Origin: Paenibacillus harenae
GTDB taxonomy: Bacteria; Bacillota; Bacilli; Paenibacillales; Paenibacillaceae
NCBI RefSeq assembly: GCF_030812415.1
Contig: NZ_JAUSST010000001.1
Location: forward strand, 496,001-560,000
DNA length: 64,000 bases
Direction: 5' to 3'
How positions within the stretch are numbered: the first letter of the stretch is position 1; each line of letters opens with the position of its first letter. The notes beneath the pieces were generated by a model. It saw only the letters and a list, made by a program, of their open reading frames with translations, was not told the DNA's origin and searched no databases. Positions 26,754 through 35,902 of this stretch are shown here, in pieces. Both the position numbers and the translations under genes were made by a program.

Positions 26754-28999
26754 GCCAAACGCTCCTTTGATTTCACATCATCGGGATATTCAATACGCGA
26801 GTGGAAAATACCAATAACGCTTTCCTTAAGCGACTGCGCGATTTTGTCCAATTCTTTCAGCGTCAGATCGCACTCGTTGTACTGATTATCGTCAAGTCTG
26901 CTTTTAATTATTTTGTGAATCATCGCTTCTATTTGTTCGACAGTCGGATTGCGCAAGCTTCTTACCGCCGCCTCCACGCAATCCGCGATGCCGACAACGG
27001 CCGCTTCCTTCGACTGCGCCTTCGGACCGGGATAACGGAAGTCGTCCTCGGTAAAGGTAGGGGGGGTGCCTTGCTCTTCCGCTTGCTTATAAGCTTTGTG
27101 ATAAAAATATTTGAGCGACGTCGTCCCGTGATGCTGCTCGGCGATATCGCGAATCGGCTTAGGAATATTATGTCCCTTCAGCAGATCGACGCCGTCTCTG
27201 GCATGCGCGACGATGATCGATTTGCTCAGCTTCGGATCAATGGTATCATGCGGATTCTCGATATTCGTCTGGTTCTCTATAAAGTAGTTGGGCCGCTTCG
27301 TCTTCCCGATGTCGTGATAGAACGAGCCAACCCTGCAAAGCAAGCCGTCTGCCCCTATCGCCTCTGCAGCGGCCTCGGACAAATTGCCGACCATAACGCT
27401 ATGATGGTAAGTGCCCGGCGTCTCGGTCAACAGTTTGCGAAGTAGCGGATGATTCGGATTCGACAGCTCCACGAGCTTAAGCGCCGACAAAATGCCAAAC
27501 GTAATTTCGAAGAACGGCATAAGTCCGATAACGAGAACCGCAGTCACGAGTCCGCTTGCGAATGCGAACGACACCGAGTAAATGAACGGCATGCGCTCTA
27601 GCTGCTCGTTTAGCAGCATCATCGCGATAACGGATAACGAACCGAATAAGCTGACCATGATGCCAGCCTTCAAAATTGTCGAGCGTTGGCTGGCCCGATG
27701 AATCGAGAAGATCGCGGCGAACGATACGGCGATAATGAAGAAGCCGTATTCGAAGTCGAATATTTGATGCTGCGACGTATTCAGTAGGATACTGCCCATG
27801 ATCGCGAACAGAATCGAGCTAACGATCGCCAGATGGATATCGAGAAGCAGCGTAATGAGCATCGTTCCCATTGCCGCCGGCGCAAGGAAGCCCACGTAAG
27901 CAGCCGAATCGGTCTGCGTTAGCGCCACGATCTGAATCGTAATCATATTTATCAGGAAAACAAGCCACAGCATAAGCAGTTGCGAATTATTGTACTTCGG
28001 CTTAATGCCGTTAATACTGCCGGAATTATGCAAATAGGCGAATAGTAGCACGGTAAACATAATCGACATTATCAAGAGGCCTAGCTGCGGCCAATAATTT
28101 TTCTTGTCCTGCAGAAGCGATGAGTCGACGAGAAGCTGGTACAGATCCGGTGTTATCGTCTGCCCGCGCTTGACGATCAGGTCGCCTTCCTTAATGATGA
28201 CGGGCGGCGTATTCTGCTTCGCCAGCGCCTTCGCGTCGTCAGTCGCTTGTTTGTCCAAAAACTTGTTCGGCATAATCGAGAACCTGGCTAGCTCCTGAAC
28301 GATTTCCCGGCTTGTCCGGTTCGCGAGCGAACTCGCATTAACGAGCTCCGCTACTTGCGTACGGGCCGTCTCTGCCTCCCGGAGCTGCTCGCTGGTCAGC
28401 TTGCGTACGATGTCCCGGGCAACGTCCCGCATCTCCGCCAGTTCTTCGGCCGTTAAATTCGGCATCTTGTAAAAGGCTTCCTCCGGAATCGTATACTGCT
28501 GATCTTTGGCGATAACCGACATTTCCTCAAGGAGCGCATCGTTATATGTCCCCTTGCCCTTATTCGCCTTAACGAAGCTGTCAATATAAGCGGAATAGCG
28601 GCCCGGAATTTCATTGCGATAGATGTCGATCTTGTTCTGCGTCGACACCTGGTCATCCATATTCAATTGCTCGATACGAACGAGAATTTGTTCTACAAGC
28701 GCTTCATTGCGGAGCGGAACGATCGAGTAGATCGTATCGATTCGCTCCGCTGCGTCCTCCTCCGCTTGGCGAGTGGCTTTCTCGTCCTTAATCTGGAACG
28801 GCGCTTTAATGTCCTTCTCGCTAACCGCGCCTTCTTGTATATCATAGGTTTCCGGAACCAAATGAGGCGCTAGGCTGAAATAAAACAGCAGGACGAACAA
28901 ACACAGCAGCACCCACTGCACGGCCTTGCTCTGCTTCCAGCGAGCCGATCCGAGCGACTGAGAGACGCCTTGCTGCTTGTCCGCTTGTGTTTGGTTCAT
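26750..28999 (-). CDS. pgpH: 7TMR-HD c-di-AMP phosphodiesterase PgpH
   Basis: 749 residues. One membrane segment near residues 28-46, a large extracytoplasmic 7TMR-HDED domain (about 50-300), a bundle of seven membrane segments (about 310-485), then a cytoplasmic HD domain (about 510-680) with YHHS and FYHDIGK. The His-Asp metal residues are intact, so c-di-AMP hydrolysis to pApA is expected. SD AAAGGA. Follows phoH by 15 bases. Confidence 0.95.
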   Translation of the reverse strand: MNQTQADKQQGVSQSLGSARWKQSKAVQWVLLCLFVLLFYFSLAPHLVPETYDIQEGAVSEKDIKAPFQIKDEKATRQAEEDAAERIDTIYSIVPLRNEALVEQILVRIEQLNMDDQVSTQNKIDIYRNEIPGRYSAYIDSFVKANKGKGTYNDALLEEMSVIAKDQQYTIPEEAFYKMPNLTAEELAEMRDVARDIVRKLTSEQLREAETARTQVAELVNASSLANRTSREIVQELARFSIMPNKFLDKQATDDAKALAKQNTPPVIIKEGDLIVKRGQTITPDLYQLLVDSSLLQDKKNYWPQLGLLIMSIMFTVLLFAYLHNSGSINGIKPKYNNSQLLMLWLVFLINMITIQIVALTQTDSAAYVGFLAPAAMGTMLITLLLDIHLAIVSSILFAIMGSILLNTSQHQIFDFEYGFFIIAVSFAAIFSIHRASQRSTILKAGIMVSLFGSLSVIAMMLLNEQLERMPFIYSVSFAFASGLVTAVLVIGLMPFFEITFGILSALKLVELSNPNHPLLRKLLTETPGTYHHSVMVGNLSEAAAEAIGADGLLCRVGSFYHDIGKTKRPNYFIENQTNIENPHDTIDPKLSKSIIVAHARDGVDLLKGHNIPKPIRDIAEQHHGTTSLKYFYHKAYKQAEEQGTPPTFTEDDFRYPGPKAQSKEAAVVGIADCVEAAVRSLRNPTVEQIEAMIHKIIKSRLDDNQYNECDLTLKELDKIAQSLKESVIGIFHSRIEYPDDVKSKERLA

Positions 29000-29014
29000 G
29001 CAGCACAGTCCTTT

Positions 29015-29989
29015 CTAGGTTCTGTTCTCAGCATCTGTATTGTATGCAACAATGATTTTCTGAACTAACGAATGGCGTACGACGTCCTGTTCGGCGAACA
29101 TCATGAATCCAATCTCTTCGATGCCTTGCAGGATTCGTCTTGCTTCGATAAGACCCGAATTTTTGCCTCGGGGCAAATCGATCTGCGTCACGTCGCCCGT
29201 AATAACCATCTTAGACCCAAAGCCGAGCCTGGTCAGAAACATCTTCATCTGCTCCGGCGTCGTATTTTGCGCTTCGTCCAAAATAATAAAAGAATCGTCG
29301 AGCGTACGTCCGCGCATATAAGCGAGCGGCGCTATCTCGATAGAGCCGCGCTCTAATGCTTTCACCGTCTGATCAGGACCGAGCACATCGTGCAGCGCAT
29401 CGTATAACGGCCGCAAGTATGGATCGACTTTCTCTTGCAGATCCCCTGGCAAGAAGCCCAGGTTCTCTCCCGCTTCGACAGCTGGGCGCGTAAGCACGAT
29501 TCGCTTTGCAGAGCCATCCTTAAGGGCCGCAACCGCCATCACAACGGCAAGATAGGTCTTGCCTGTACCGGCCGGTCCTATCCCGAACACCACATCGCGC
29601 TTCCGAATCAGCTTGACATAATGGCGCTGGCCGATCGTCTTCACCCGAATCGGCTTGCCTTTGAAAGTGGTCGTAATTTCGGCTTTGAACAGATCGAGCA
29701 ATTCTTCGGCTTGCATCGATCTTGCCAAATCCAGTGCGTATGACACATCTCGCTCAGAAGGGGTATAACCGCCGCGGATGAGCCCCAATAGCACCTGATA
29801 AAGCTGCTCAAGGGAGTCAACCTCGGCAGGCGGACCCGATATGACGATTTCGGCCTCCCGCGAAGAAATAGACGATTCAACCTGCTGCTGCACCAATCGC
29901 AAAAACTTGTCCTGTGGGCCGAATACGGCTAACCCTTCCGCTGCGTTACCGAGCGGGATCTTTACTGATTTCGTCTCCATTTGCAACAA
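29015..29989 (-). CDS. phoH: PhoH family protein
   Basis: 324 residues. P-loop ATPase with GPAGTGKTYLAV and downstream FIILDEAQNTTPEQMKMFLTR (Walker B/DEAQ). Likely RNA-related, often next to ybeY. The TTG start at 29989 is placed seven bases after GGAGAT; ATG 29980 has a 16-base gap, so TTG is preferred. SD overlaps the yqfD 3' end. Confidence 0.93.
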   Translation of the reverse strand: MLQMETKSVKIPLGNAAEGLAVFGPQDKFLRLVQQQVESSISSREAEIVISGPPAEVDSLEQLYQVLLGLIRGGYTPSERDVSYALDLARSMQAEELLDLFKAEITTTFKGKPIRVKTIGQRHYVKLIRKRDVVFGIGPAGTGKTYLAVVMAVAALKDGSAKRIVLTRPAVEAGENLGFLPGDLQEKVDPYLRPLYDALHDVLGPDQTVKALERGSIEIAPLAYMRGRTLDDSFIILDEAQNTTPEQMKMFLTRLGFGSKMVITGDVTQIDLPRGKNSGLIEARRILQGIEEIGFMMFAEQDVVRHSLVQKIIVAYNTDAENRT

Positions 29990-29992
29990 TTC

Positions 29993-31186
29993 TCAATCTC
30001 CCTGTAATTGAACTAATGGCATTTCCGTTACGATGGATTGCTCAACTTCAAAAACAACTTTCATATAAACTTTACCATTGTCTGTCTTTTCATGCAAAAC
30101 CTTTTCGTCCGCTATGACAGCATCCGCCCCTGCTTTATCAATGACCTCGGCTCTCGCTTCCATTAACCCGATCTCTCGCGCATCCGCCTCGGTCAGCTCT
30201 CTTTCCTGTATCTCCGTTTCCATTACCGTTTCCTTCATACGGCCGACGGGAAGCGTCCAATGCCGCCATGCCGCCCTCTCCTCCACTCGAATCGTTTCCG
30301 ATTGCTCGTATGAATGACCGCCGAATCCGCTAATCTGCAGCGCGCGCGAACCGAACACGAGATGCCACTTCGTTTTCTTCCCGCCCGTATATACTTTCGC
30401 CTTCTGCGTAAGGGGAGCGGCTATGTCGAATTGGTACCAGACAAGACCTCTGACTATCCCTTTGGCAACAACCGTTTGCGAATGCATCTCGTTGCCAATC
30501 GTTCCCGATATAAGCGTTTGTCCTTTTTTGACGAACGCGTTTCTCTTCACGACAGGCCTGCCTCTCTCGGCTATAATTTGAGTCACGACCGCATCGGCCG
30601 ACGCAACCAAGTGGCGCGGGCTCTGAAGCTCCGGCAGCTCGGGCGACGTCGACTCCACCACCTGAATAACGACCTTCGTCCCTTTCTTCTCGACGCCGAT
30701 CCACGACGCTCCCGGAAGTTTCGTTACGAGCCGTTTGGACAATACGTCTGCATCGGCAAGCTTGAACGACCATTGCAGCGGATATAATCCCTCCTGCTTG
30801 GCAACGGCACGAATCTGCTCTTCCGTCAGCTTGACATTGCCTTTCACATCGATGCTCCAGACGAGCGAGGACAATAAGAACATAAGGGCCAAGAACAGGA
30901 CAATGCCCGACGTAAACAGCAATCGCTTCTCGGCTTTCATAAGCCAGAACGGTAATCCTCTCCGCCTAGACACATGCGCCCGGCAGCCTGTCTCCTTTAA
31001 ATACGCGCGAAGTCTGAAATAGTCGCTTACGGACAGCTCGAATTCGAGCAAGCCCCCGCTTGTCCACCGAATGGACGACAATTCGAGCCCCCCGGCTAGC
31101 GCTTTGTTCACAAGCTGCTCGGGCTTTCCGCCCCTGACATGAACCGTCACGATCCCCTTCATCCACGGTGTGCTTTGCAGTTTCAA
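29993..31186 (-). CDS. yqfD: sporulation protein YqfD
   Basis: 397 residues. Anchored by one hydrophobic segment near residues 90-112 (LFTSGIVLFLALMFLLSSLV), with a large external part that contains the VDVKGNVKL-type block of this family. Required for sporulation (stage IV) in Bacillus. Start is a TTG at 31186 directly after AGGAGGGGAAACGG; the ORF from 31243 extends into the upstream region without support. Paired with yqfC (64 bases gap). Confidence 0.9.
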   Translation of the reverse strand: MKLQSTPWMKGIVTVHVRGGKPEQLVNKALAGGLELSSIRWTSGGLLEFELSVSDYFRLRAYLKETGCRAHVSRRRGLPFWLMKAEKRLLFTSGIVLFLALMFLLSSLVWSIDVKGNVKLTEEQIRAVAKQEGLYPLQWSFKLADADVLSKRLVTKLPGASWIGVEKKGTKVVIQVVESTSPELPELQSPRHLVASADAVVTQIIAERGRPVVKRNAFVKKGQTLISGTIGNEMHSQTVVAKGIVRGLVWYQFDIAAPLTQKAKVYTGGKKTKWHLVFGSRALQISGFGGHSYEQSETIRVEERAAWRHWTLPVGRMKETVMETEIQERELTEADAREIGLMEARAEVIDKAGADAVIADEKVLHEKTDNGKVYMKVVFEVEQSIVTEMPLVQLQGD

Positions 31187-31250
31187 CCGTTTCCCCTCCT
31201 CTGTTCGTCTTCCGTGCCTACAGACATGCCAGCTTGTACGCACGCTCCGG

Positions 31251-31541
31251 CTAAGGAATTAATTGGATATTCGAAATCTGTCCTTCAATGAACACTTCTT
31301 CCGTCCAAATGGTCCGAATGACCAGATCGCTTCCCGTCACTTCCAGCTCGCCCTTCGTTAAGGCGAGACGCAGACGATCCGTTGAGAAATGGACGACTCC
31401 CCGATGATTCTCGATATATAGTTGGCGATCCCCGATCATCGTCAAGCGGGGAAGGTCGTATACGACGTCCTGAGGCATATCAAGCAGATCTGCTGTAAGT
31501 TTGCGAAATCTCTTTTTCAAGCGACTCATTGTTGAATTCAT
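31251..31541 (-). CDS. yqfC: sporulation protein YqfC
   Basis: 96 residues. LPRLTMIGDRQLYIENHRGVVHFS is the YqfC hallmark. Small soluble protein; forms an operon with yqfD, mother-cell (sigma-E) expressed in Bacillus. ATG 31541 is near GAGGGGGC with short spacing; ATG 31529 is a possible alternative. Confidence 0.85.
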   Translation of the reverse strand: MNSTMSRLKKRFRKLTADLLDMPQDVVYDLPRLTMIGDRQLYIENHRGVVHFSTDRLRLALTKGELEVTGSDLVIRTIWTEEVFIEGQISNIQLIP

Positions 31542-31619
31542 GCCCCCTCGTAATGATGTATCCCGCAAGCCCCTTGACGTATAAGGCCAAACCCGCATCG
31601 ATTACACTATGATCTTTTA

Positions 31620-31648
31620 AAAATATGCTCGGTGCGCCGCAAATATGA
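31620..31648 (-). promoter_or_regulatory. sigma-E-like promoter of yqfC-yqfD
   Basis: -35 TCATATT (31648-31642), 14-base spacer, -10 CATATTTT (31627-31620). Fits the sporulation sigma-E pattern (ATATT / CATA...T). Genes downstream are sporulation genes. Confidence 0.5.
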
Positions 31649-31659
31649 AACAGAACGAA

Positions 31660-31703
31660 AAGAGCGGTTGAAGAAGGCATAATCGCCTTCCTCAACCGCT
31701 CTT
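31660..31703 (-). terminator. intrinsic terminator of the nfeD-floA operon
   Basis: AAGAGCGGTTGA and GAAGGC pair with GCCTTC and TCAACCGCTCTT; followed by T-rich sequence on the minus strand. Lies 22 bases after the last gene. Confidence 0.85.
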
Positions 31704-31724
31704 CCGCTCATTGCTCGTAATGAA

Positions 31725-32174
31725 TCACTTCCGGAATGGACGCTTCGCGCGCGGCGGACCCAATATTTCCGCCCATACAACCGCCCGCCTAATATCTTCC
31801 GCTCGCAATTCCGGCTTTGCGCCGCCGATGATCGGAGATGAGCGCTGCCCCCGATGGGCATGAGACGCTCTGTCAGCCTCTGACGCTCTCCGGGCTTCTT
31901 CTCGCGCGTTGCGATCGACTACGCGCCGACCCAGCTCCAAATCGGCCTCGTACGCCCTCTGACGCTCGCTCTCAAGCGCAGCGTGCCGCCCCTCGATCTG
32001 ACGTCTGCGTTCCTCCTGGAGTTCCTCCGTCCGGTCAGGAGCCGGCTGTCCACCGAAGCTGGCCGTTTGCCCCGGCTTTCGCTTCTCCTTCACCTTGCCC
32101 AATAACGTCGCCACGAAACCTAATGCGATGACGACCGCAACGATGTTATCGAGCAGAAACTGAAAAAGTTGCAT
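31725..32174 (-). CDS. single-TM protein with charged Arg/Glu-rich tail, third gene of the floA operon
   Basis: 149 residues: one membrane segment (about 5-26) then a long charged tail of alternating R and E, likely helical or coiled coil (about 50-105). It occupies the place of Bacillus yqfB after floA but I do not claim homology. Seven bases separate it from floA, so it is co-expressed. Function unknown; a membrane-microdomain partner is possible. Confidence 0.65.
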   Translation of the reverse strand: MQLFQFLLDNIVAVVIALGFVATLLGKVKEKRKPGQTASFGGQPAPDRTEELQEERRRQIEGRHAALESERQRAYEADLELGRRVVDRNAREEARRASEADRASHAHRGQRSSPIIGGAKPELRAEDIRRAVVWAEILGPPRAKRPFRK

Positions 32175-32180
32175 GCTTTA

Positions 32181-33173
32181 TCAGCCGTCCTTGCCGTCTG
32201 GCGGCCCGTCGGTTTTGCCGATCGAGCTTCGCATTTGGGTATCGGCCTCAATATTTTTTAAGTTCATGTAATCCAACACGCCGATCTTGCCGCTTCGCAG
32301 CGCTTCCGCCATCGCAAGCGGAACCTGCGATTCGGACTCGACGACGCGAGCCTCCATCTCAACGACCTTCGCCTTGTTTTCCTGCTCCTGCGCAACAGCC
32401 ATTGCACGACGCTCTTCCGCCTTCGCTTGGGCAATTTTCTTATCGGCTTCCGCCTGCTCCGTTTGCAGATGCGCCCCGATGTTTTTGCCTACGTCCACGT
32501 CCGCGATATCGATCGACAAAATTTCGAACGCAGTTCCCGCATCCAGTCCTTTGCCAAGCACCGTTCGGGAGATCATATCCGGATTCTCCAAAACGTCCTT
32601 ATGGGAATTCGCCGAGCCAACCGTCGTAACGATCCCTTCGCCTACACGGGCGATAATCGTCTCTTCGCCGGCGCCGCCGACAAGCCGATCGATGTTGGCA
32701 CGTACCGTAACGCGAGCCTTAACCTTCACTTCAATGCCGTCCTTGGCAACAGCCGCAACGATAGGCGTCTCGATGACCCGCGGATTAACGCTCATTTGCA
32801 CCGCTTGCAGCACGTCGCGGCCGGCAAGGTCTATCGCTGCCGCCCGTTCGAATATCAACGGGATATTGGCACGCTGCGCCGCGATTAAAGCATTTACAAC
32901 GCGGTCTACGTTACCGCCTGCTAGGAAGTGGCTCTCAAGCTGATTAATATTGAGACCTAGTCCCGCTTTCGTCGCCTTTATGAGCGGATTCACGATCCGA
33001 CTCGGCACAACTCGCCGCAGACGCATGGCGACTAGCGTTATAATGCCGATTCTAACGCCTGACGCAAGTGCCGATATCCATAACATAATCGGGAAGAAGC
33101 TTAAAAAAACAGACATCAGCACGATTACGACTACTGCGATTATCAAGAAAGATACAATGGGATCAAGTGTCAT
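32181..33173 (-). CDS. floA: flotillin-like protein FloA
   Basis: 330 residues. N-terminal hydrophobic segments (about 5-55), SPFH/flotillin-like core, and a coiled segment with repeated A-E (about 235-290). Scaffold of functional membrane microdomains. Co-transcribed with nfeD in a sigma-W-controlled operon, 40 bases after nfeD. Confidence 0.95.
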   Translation of the reverse strand: MTLDPIVSFLIIAVVVIVLMSVFLSFFPIMLWISALASGVRIGIITLVAMRLRRVVPSRIVNPLIKATKAGLGLNINQLESHFLAGGNVDRVVNALIAAQRANIPLIFERAAAIDLAGRDVLQAVQMSVNPRVIETPIVAAVAKDGIEVKVKARVTVRANIDRLVGGAGEETIIARVGEGIVTTVGSANSHKDVLENPDMISRTVLGKGLDAGTAFEILSIDIADVDVGKNIGAHLQTEQAEADKKIAQAKAEERRAMAVAQEQENKAKVVEMEARVVESESQVPLAMAEALRSGKIGVLDYMNLKNIEADTQMRSSIGKTDGPPDGKDG

Positions 33174-33213
33174 GCATTCGCCCTCCTATTGGAATTTAGT
33201 AATTACCGATAGC

Positions 33214-34593
33214 TTACTCTATCCATTCCTTAACAACAACCCATGTGCCCTCTGCTTTTACCACCCTTACCTTACGGCCTGCAGGAATGAATTCGCCCGA
33301 TGTCACAACGTCGACGCGATTATCGCCTATCAATACCGTACCCGACGGGCGCAGCGGGGTTACCGTGACGCCTTCGAGACCTAAGAGTGAATCCTTCGCA
33401 TCGGCTGAAACGTAACCGTCTTCGGTCGTCAGCTTGTCGCGCAAAATAAATTTGTTCCATATCCCCTTCGACTTATACCGTTTCACGACGAAGGCAATGA
33501 CGAGCACGGCCGCAACGAGAGCGACGGCGATCGAGATAAAGGCGGTCATAGGATCGGATGCCGCAATGACCACGCCCGTAAGAAGTGACGCCGTTCCGAG
33601 CAAGCCTAATATGCCGAAGCTGGGAACGAAGATTTCAATCACAAGCAGCGCAATGCCAACGATTAACAGCACGACGGATTCGATGCCGGCGAAGCCTGCT
33701 ACATAATGGCCGAAGAAATAGAGCCCAAAGCCAAGCAAGCCGACAACTCCCGGTACGCCGAAGCCGGGTACGAGCAGCTCGATCACGATGCCCGCAATGC
33801 CAAGGACGAGCAGAATCGTCATCACGAGCGGATTGATGAGCCATCTCGCAACATTTTCAGCCAGAGAAGGGTTCACCTCGACCTGCGTGCGCCCTTCGAG
33901 CTGCAGCCATTTGATAACGTCGTTCACCGAGCTTGCGGTGTAGTCGGAATAGCCGACCGCTGCCGCCTCGCTCGCCGACAACGTTAGAATGTCGCCCTTC
34001 TGCTTATCTCTGCCGATCTTGTCCTGCAGTTTGAGCTCCACGTTCGGATCCACCATAGCAGCCGCAATATCGCCATCCCGCCCATTCAGTTGGGCGGATT
34101 CCATCATTTCCTTCACCCAGAACGAGACGGTCTTCGGATTGTCGATCAGCTCCCCTGAACCGTTCACGACTGCGGCTGCGCCAATCGTACTTCCCGGCTG
34201 CATGACGATATGGTCGGCATTCAACGCGATATAAGTACCGGCCGATACAGCCTTCCCTTCCACGAAAGCGGTTGTCGGTATGTCGCTTGACCGAATCAAA
34301 TGCCCGATCTGCTCCGCATTGATAACTTTACCGCCTAATGTGTTCACGACGAGGACGATATGCTCGGCATTCGCTTCTCCGGCCTCCTTGTAAGCCCTTT
34401 CCAAGAAGGACTGGAGACCTGATTCGACGGTCTGCTTGACCGGTACGATGTAGACAGCCGGGCCAATCTCGGACGCCGTCTCCGCTTGCGTCGTTTCCGT
34501 CGGCCCAGTCCATAAGCCGGCTAACAGAACCGTCAGCAGCATCATGAACAGCGATATGCGACCCGCCTTGTTACGCCACCTCGGATTGTACAA
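33214..34593 (-). CDS. nfeD: NfeD long form: ClpP-class membrane protease
   Basis: 459 residues. Signal/TM at 1-36; ClpP-like serine protease domain (about 47-235) with Ser in KAVSAGTYIALNAD and Lys in DKIGRDKQKGD; four or five membrane segments (about 245-365); C-terminal NfeD OB fold (about 395-459). The Ser-Lys pair is intact. Partner of FloA. Start is TTG 34593 with GGGGGGTGG upstream. Confidence 0.93.
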   Translation of the reverse strand: MYNPRWRNKAGRISLFMMLLTVLLAGLWTGPTETTQAETASEIGPAVYIVPVKQTVESGLQSFLERAYKEAGEANAEHIVLVVNTLGGKVINAEQIGHLIRSSDIPTTAFVEGKAVSAGTYIALNADHIVMQPGSTIGAAAVVNGSGELIDNPKTVSFWVKEMMESAQLNGRDGDIAAAMVDPNVELKLQDKIGRDKQKGDILTLSASEAAAVGYSDYTASSVNDVIKWLQLEGRTQVEVNPSLAENVARWLINPLVMTILLVLGIAGIVIELLVPGFGVPGVVGLLGFGLYFFGHYVAGFAGIESVVLLIVGIALLVIEIFVPSFGILGLLGTASLLTGVVIAASDPMTAFISIAVALVAAVLVIAFVVKRYKSKGIWNKFILRDKLTTEDGYVSADAKDSLLGLEGVTVTPLRPSGTVLIGDNRVDVVTSGEFIPAGRKVRVVKAEGTWVVVKEWIE

Positions 34594-34632
34594 GATTTAG
34601 CCACCCCCCATTTTCAATGTCGCAATACCTTC

Positions 34633-34658
34633 TACGAAATTGTGGCGAATTTGTTTCA
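34633..34658 (-). promoter_or_regulatory. sigma-W/ECF-type promoter of nfeD-floA
   Basis: TGAAAC (34658-34653), 16-base spacer, CGTA (34636-34633), an exact match to the Bacillus sigma-W consensus. Bacillus yqeZ-yqfA is sigma-W controlled, so the placement fits. Start point about 35 bases before the TTG. Confidence 0.85.
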
Positions 34659-34676
34659 ATTTATGCACGGGAACGG

Positions 34677-34701
34677 CAAAAAACACCCCGGTTAAGGGGT
34701 G
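34677..34701 (-). terminator. intrinsic terminator of rpsU-yqeY
   Basis: CACCCC and CCGGGGTG form a hairpin (CACCCCTTAACCGGGGTG), followed by a seven-T run on the minus strand. Confidence 0.85.
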
Positions 34702-34721
34702 CTTGCAGTCCGAACATATCG

Positions 34722-35165
34722 TTATTGCAGAAATTGCTGTACAAACTGATTTACTAGTTTACCGTCAGCGCGTCCTTTTGTTTTTGGCAAAAGAGCGCCC
34801 ATAACTTTCCCCATGTCGGCTTTGGAAGAAGCACCGAGTTCCTGGATGGTCTGCGTTACAATCGCTTTAATCTCTTCTTCAGTCAGCTGCTCGGGAAGGT
34901 ATTGACTAATAATTTCAATTTCTGCTGCAAGATCCGTAACGAGATCGTCACGGCCGGCTTTCTTAAATTCTTGGAGGGAATCTTTACGTTGTTTGATCTC
35001 ACGACTTAATATATCAAGCACTTCGGTATCTTCCAAAGGGCGCTTAAGATCGATTTCCAAGTTTTTCATTGCCGCACGCATCATACGAATTGTGGACAAC
35101 TTAAACTTGTCCTTATCCTTCATCGCTTGCTTCATATCGTCGTTCAATCGTTCGCTCAGGTTCAT
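34722..35165 (-). CDS. yqeY: YqeY/GatB-like protein
   Basis: 147 residues. YqeY family (GatB C-terminal domain-like): MNLSERLNDDMKQAMKDKDK and SKADMGKVMGALLPKTKGRADGKLVN. Binds tRNA-like structures by analogy; exact role unknown. SD AGGAGG overlaps the rpsU stop codon. Confidence 0.93.
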   Translation of the reverse strand: MNLSERLNDDMKQAMKDKDKFKLSTIRMMRAAMKNLEIDLKRPLEDTEVLDILSREIKQRKDSLQEFKKAGRDDLVTDLAAEIEIISQYLPEQLTEEEIKAIVTQTIQELGASSKADMGKVMGALLPKTKGRADGKLVNQFVQQFLQ

Positions 35166-35180
35166 TGTGGACGGATCCTC

Positions 35181-35354
35181 CTAAAACTTTCTCTTGCGCG
35201 CAGCCTCGGACTTCTTCTTGCGCTTCACGCTTGGCTTTTCATAATGCTTGCGTTTCTTCACCTCAGCTAAAACACCATCTTTAGCGATGGAACGTTTAAA
35301 GCGGCGAAGCGCAGCATCAATAGTTTCGTTTTTACGAACTTTAGTTTCAGACAC
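35181..35354 (-). CDS. rpsU: 30S ribosomal protein S21
   Basis: 57 residues: [20 protein letters not shown] then a basic tail rich in KKR ([14 protein letters not shown]). GTG start at 35354 with GGAGGGAGGG upstream, which is why it is missed by ATG-only calls. Cotranscribed with yqeY, as in Bacilli. Confidence 0.95.
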   Translation of the reverse strand: MSETKVRKNETIDAALRRFKRSIAKDGVLAEVKKRKHYEKPSVKRKKKSEAARKRKF

Positions 35355-35414
35355 CAGTTTTCCCTCCCTCCGAAACAGACCGTCCAGAGCTTATAACACG
35401 GTTTATCAAATTTC

Positions 35415-35444
35415 ATTATATGTCAAACCAAAACCGAAAGTCAA
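35415..35444 (-). promoter_or_regulatory. sigma-A promoter of rpsU-yqeY
   Basis: TTGACT (35444-35439), 18-base spacer, TATAAT (35420-35415). The -35 overlaps the stop codon of the HIT gene. Confidence 0.65.
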
Positions 35445-35794
35445 CTTTGGTTATCTGCCAATAATGGGCCAACATTTTTGCCGCCTAACAGATGGACATG
35501 AAGATGATAAACGACCTGACCGCCGTCTGCATTTACGTTGTTAATCAACCGATAACCGGACTCCGCTATTCCTTGCTCCTTCGCGATTTCGCGAGCAGCC
35601 TTGAATAACTCCGCCATAACGGCATCGTCTTCTCCGGTTACGTCATTCATCGTCGCGATATGCTTCTTCGGAATGATTAGAATATGTACGGGCGCCGCAG
35701 GAGCAATATCGCGGAATGCGAGTACCGAGTCGCTTTCATACACTTTCGTCGACGGAATCGTGCCTTCGACGATTTTGCAAAAAAGACAATCCAT
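35441..35794 (-). CDS. hit: HIT family nucleotide hydrolase (HinT-like)
   Basis: 117 residues. Contains the histidine triad HLHVHLLGGKN near the C-terminus, and CLFCKIVEG near the start (zinc-like Cys pair). Likely purine nucleoside phosphoramidase. Lone gene. Confidence 0.93.
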   Translation of the reverse strand: MDCLFCKIVEGTIPSTKVYESDSVLAFRDIAPAAPVHILIIPKKHIATMNDVTGEDDAVMAELFKAAREIAKEQGIAESGYRLINNVNADGGQVVYHLHVHLLGGKNVGPLLADNQS

Positions 35795-35902
35795 TTCAAT
35801 TCACCCCTTTGCGACCGTATTCACTCTACCATCATAACGAAAAATAAGAGGCGCGTCCAATCCGGAGTCGAAACGGTGCAAAGAGTTATCGATCCGGGCG
35901 GG

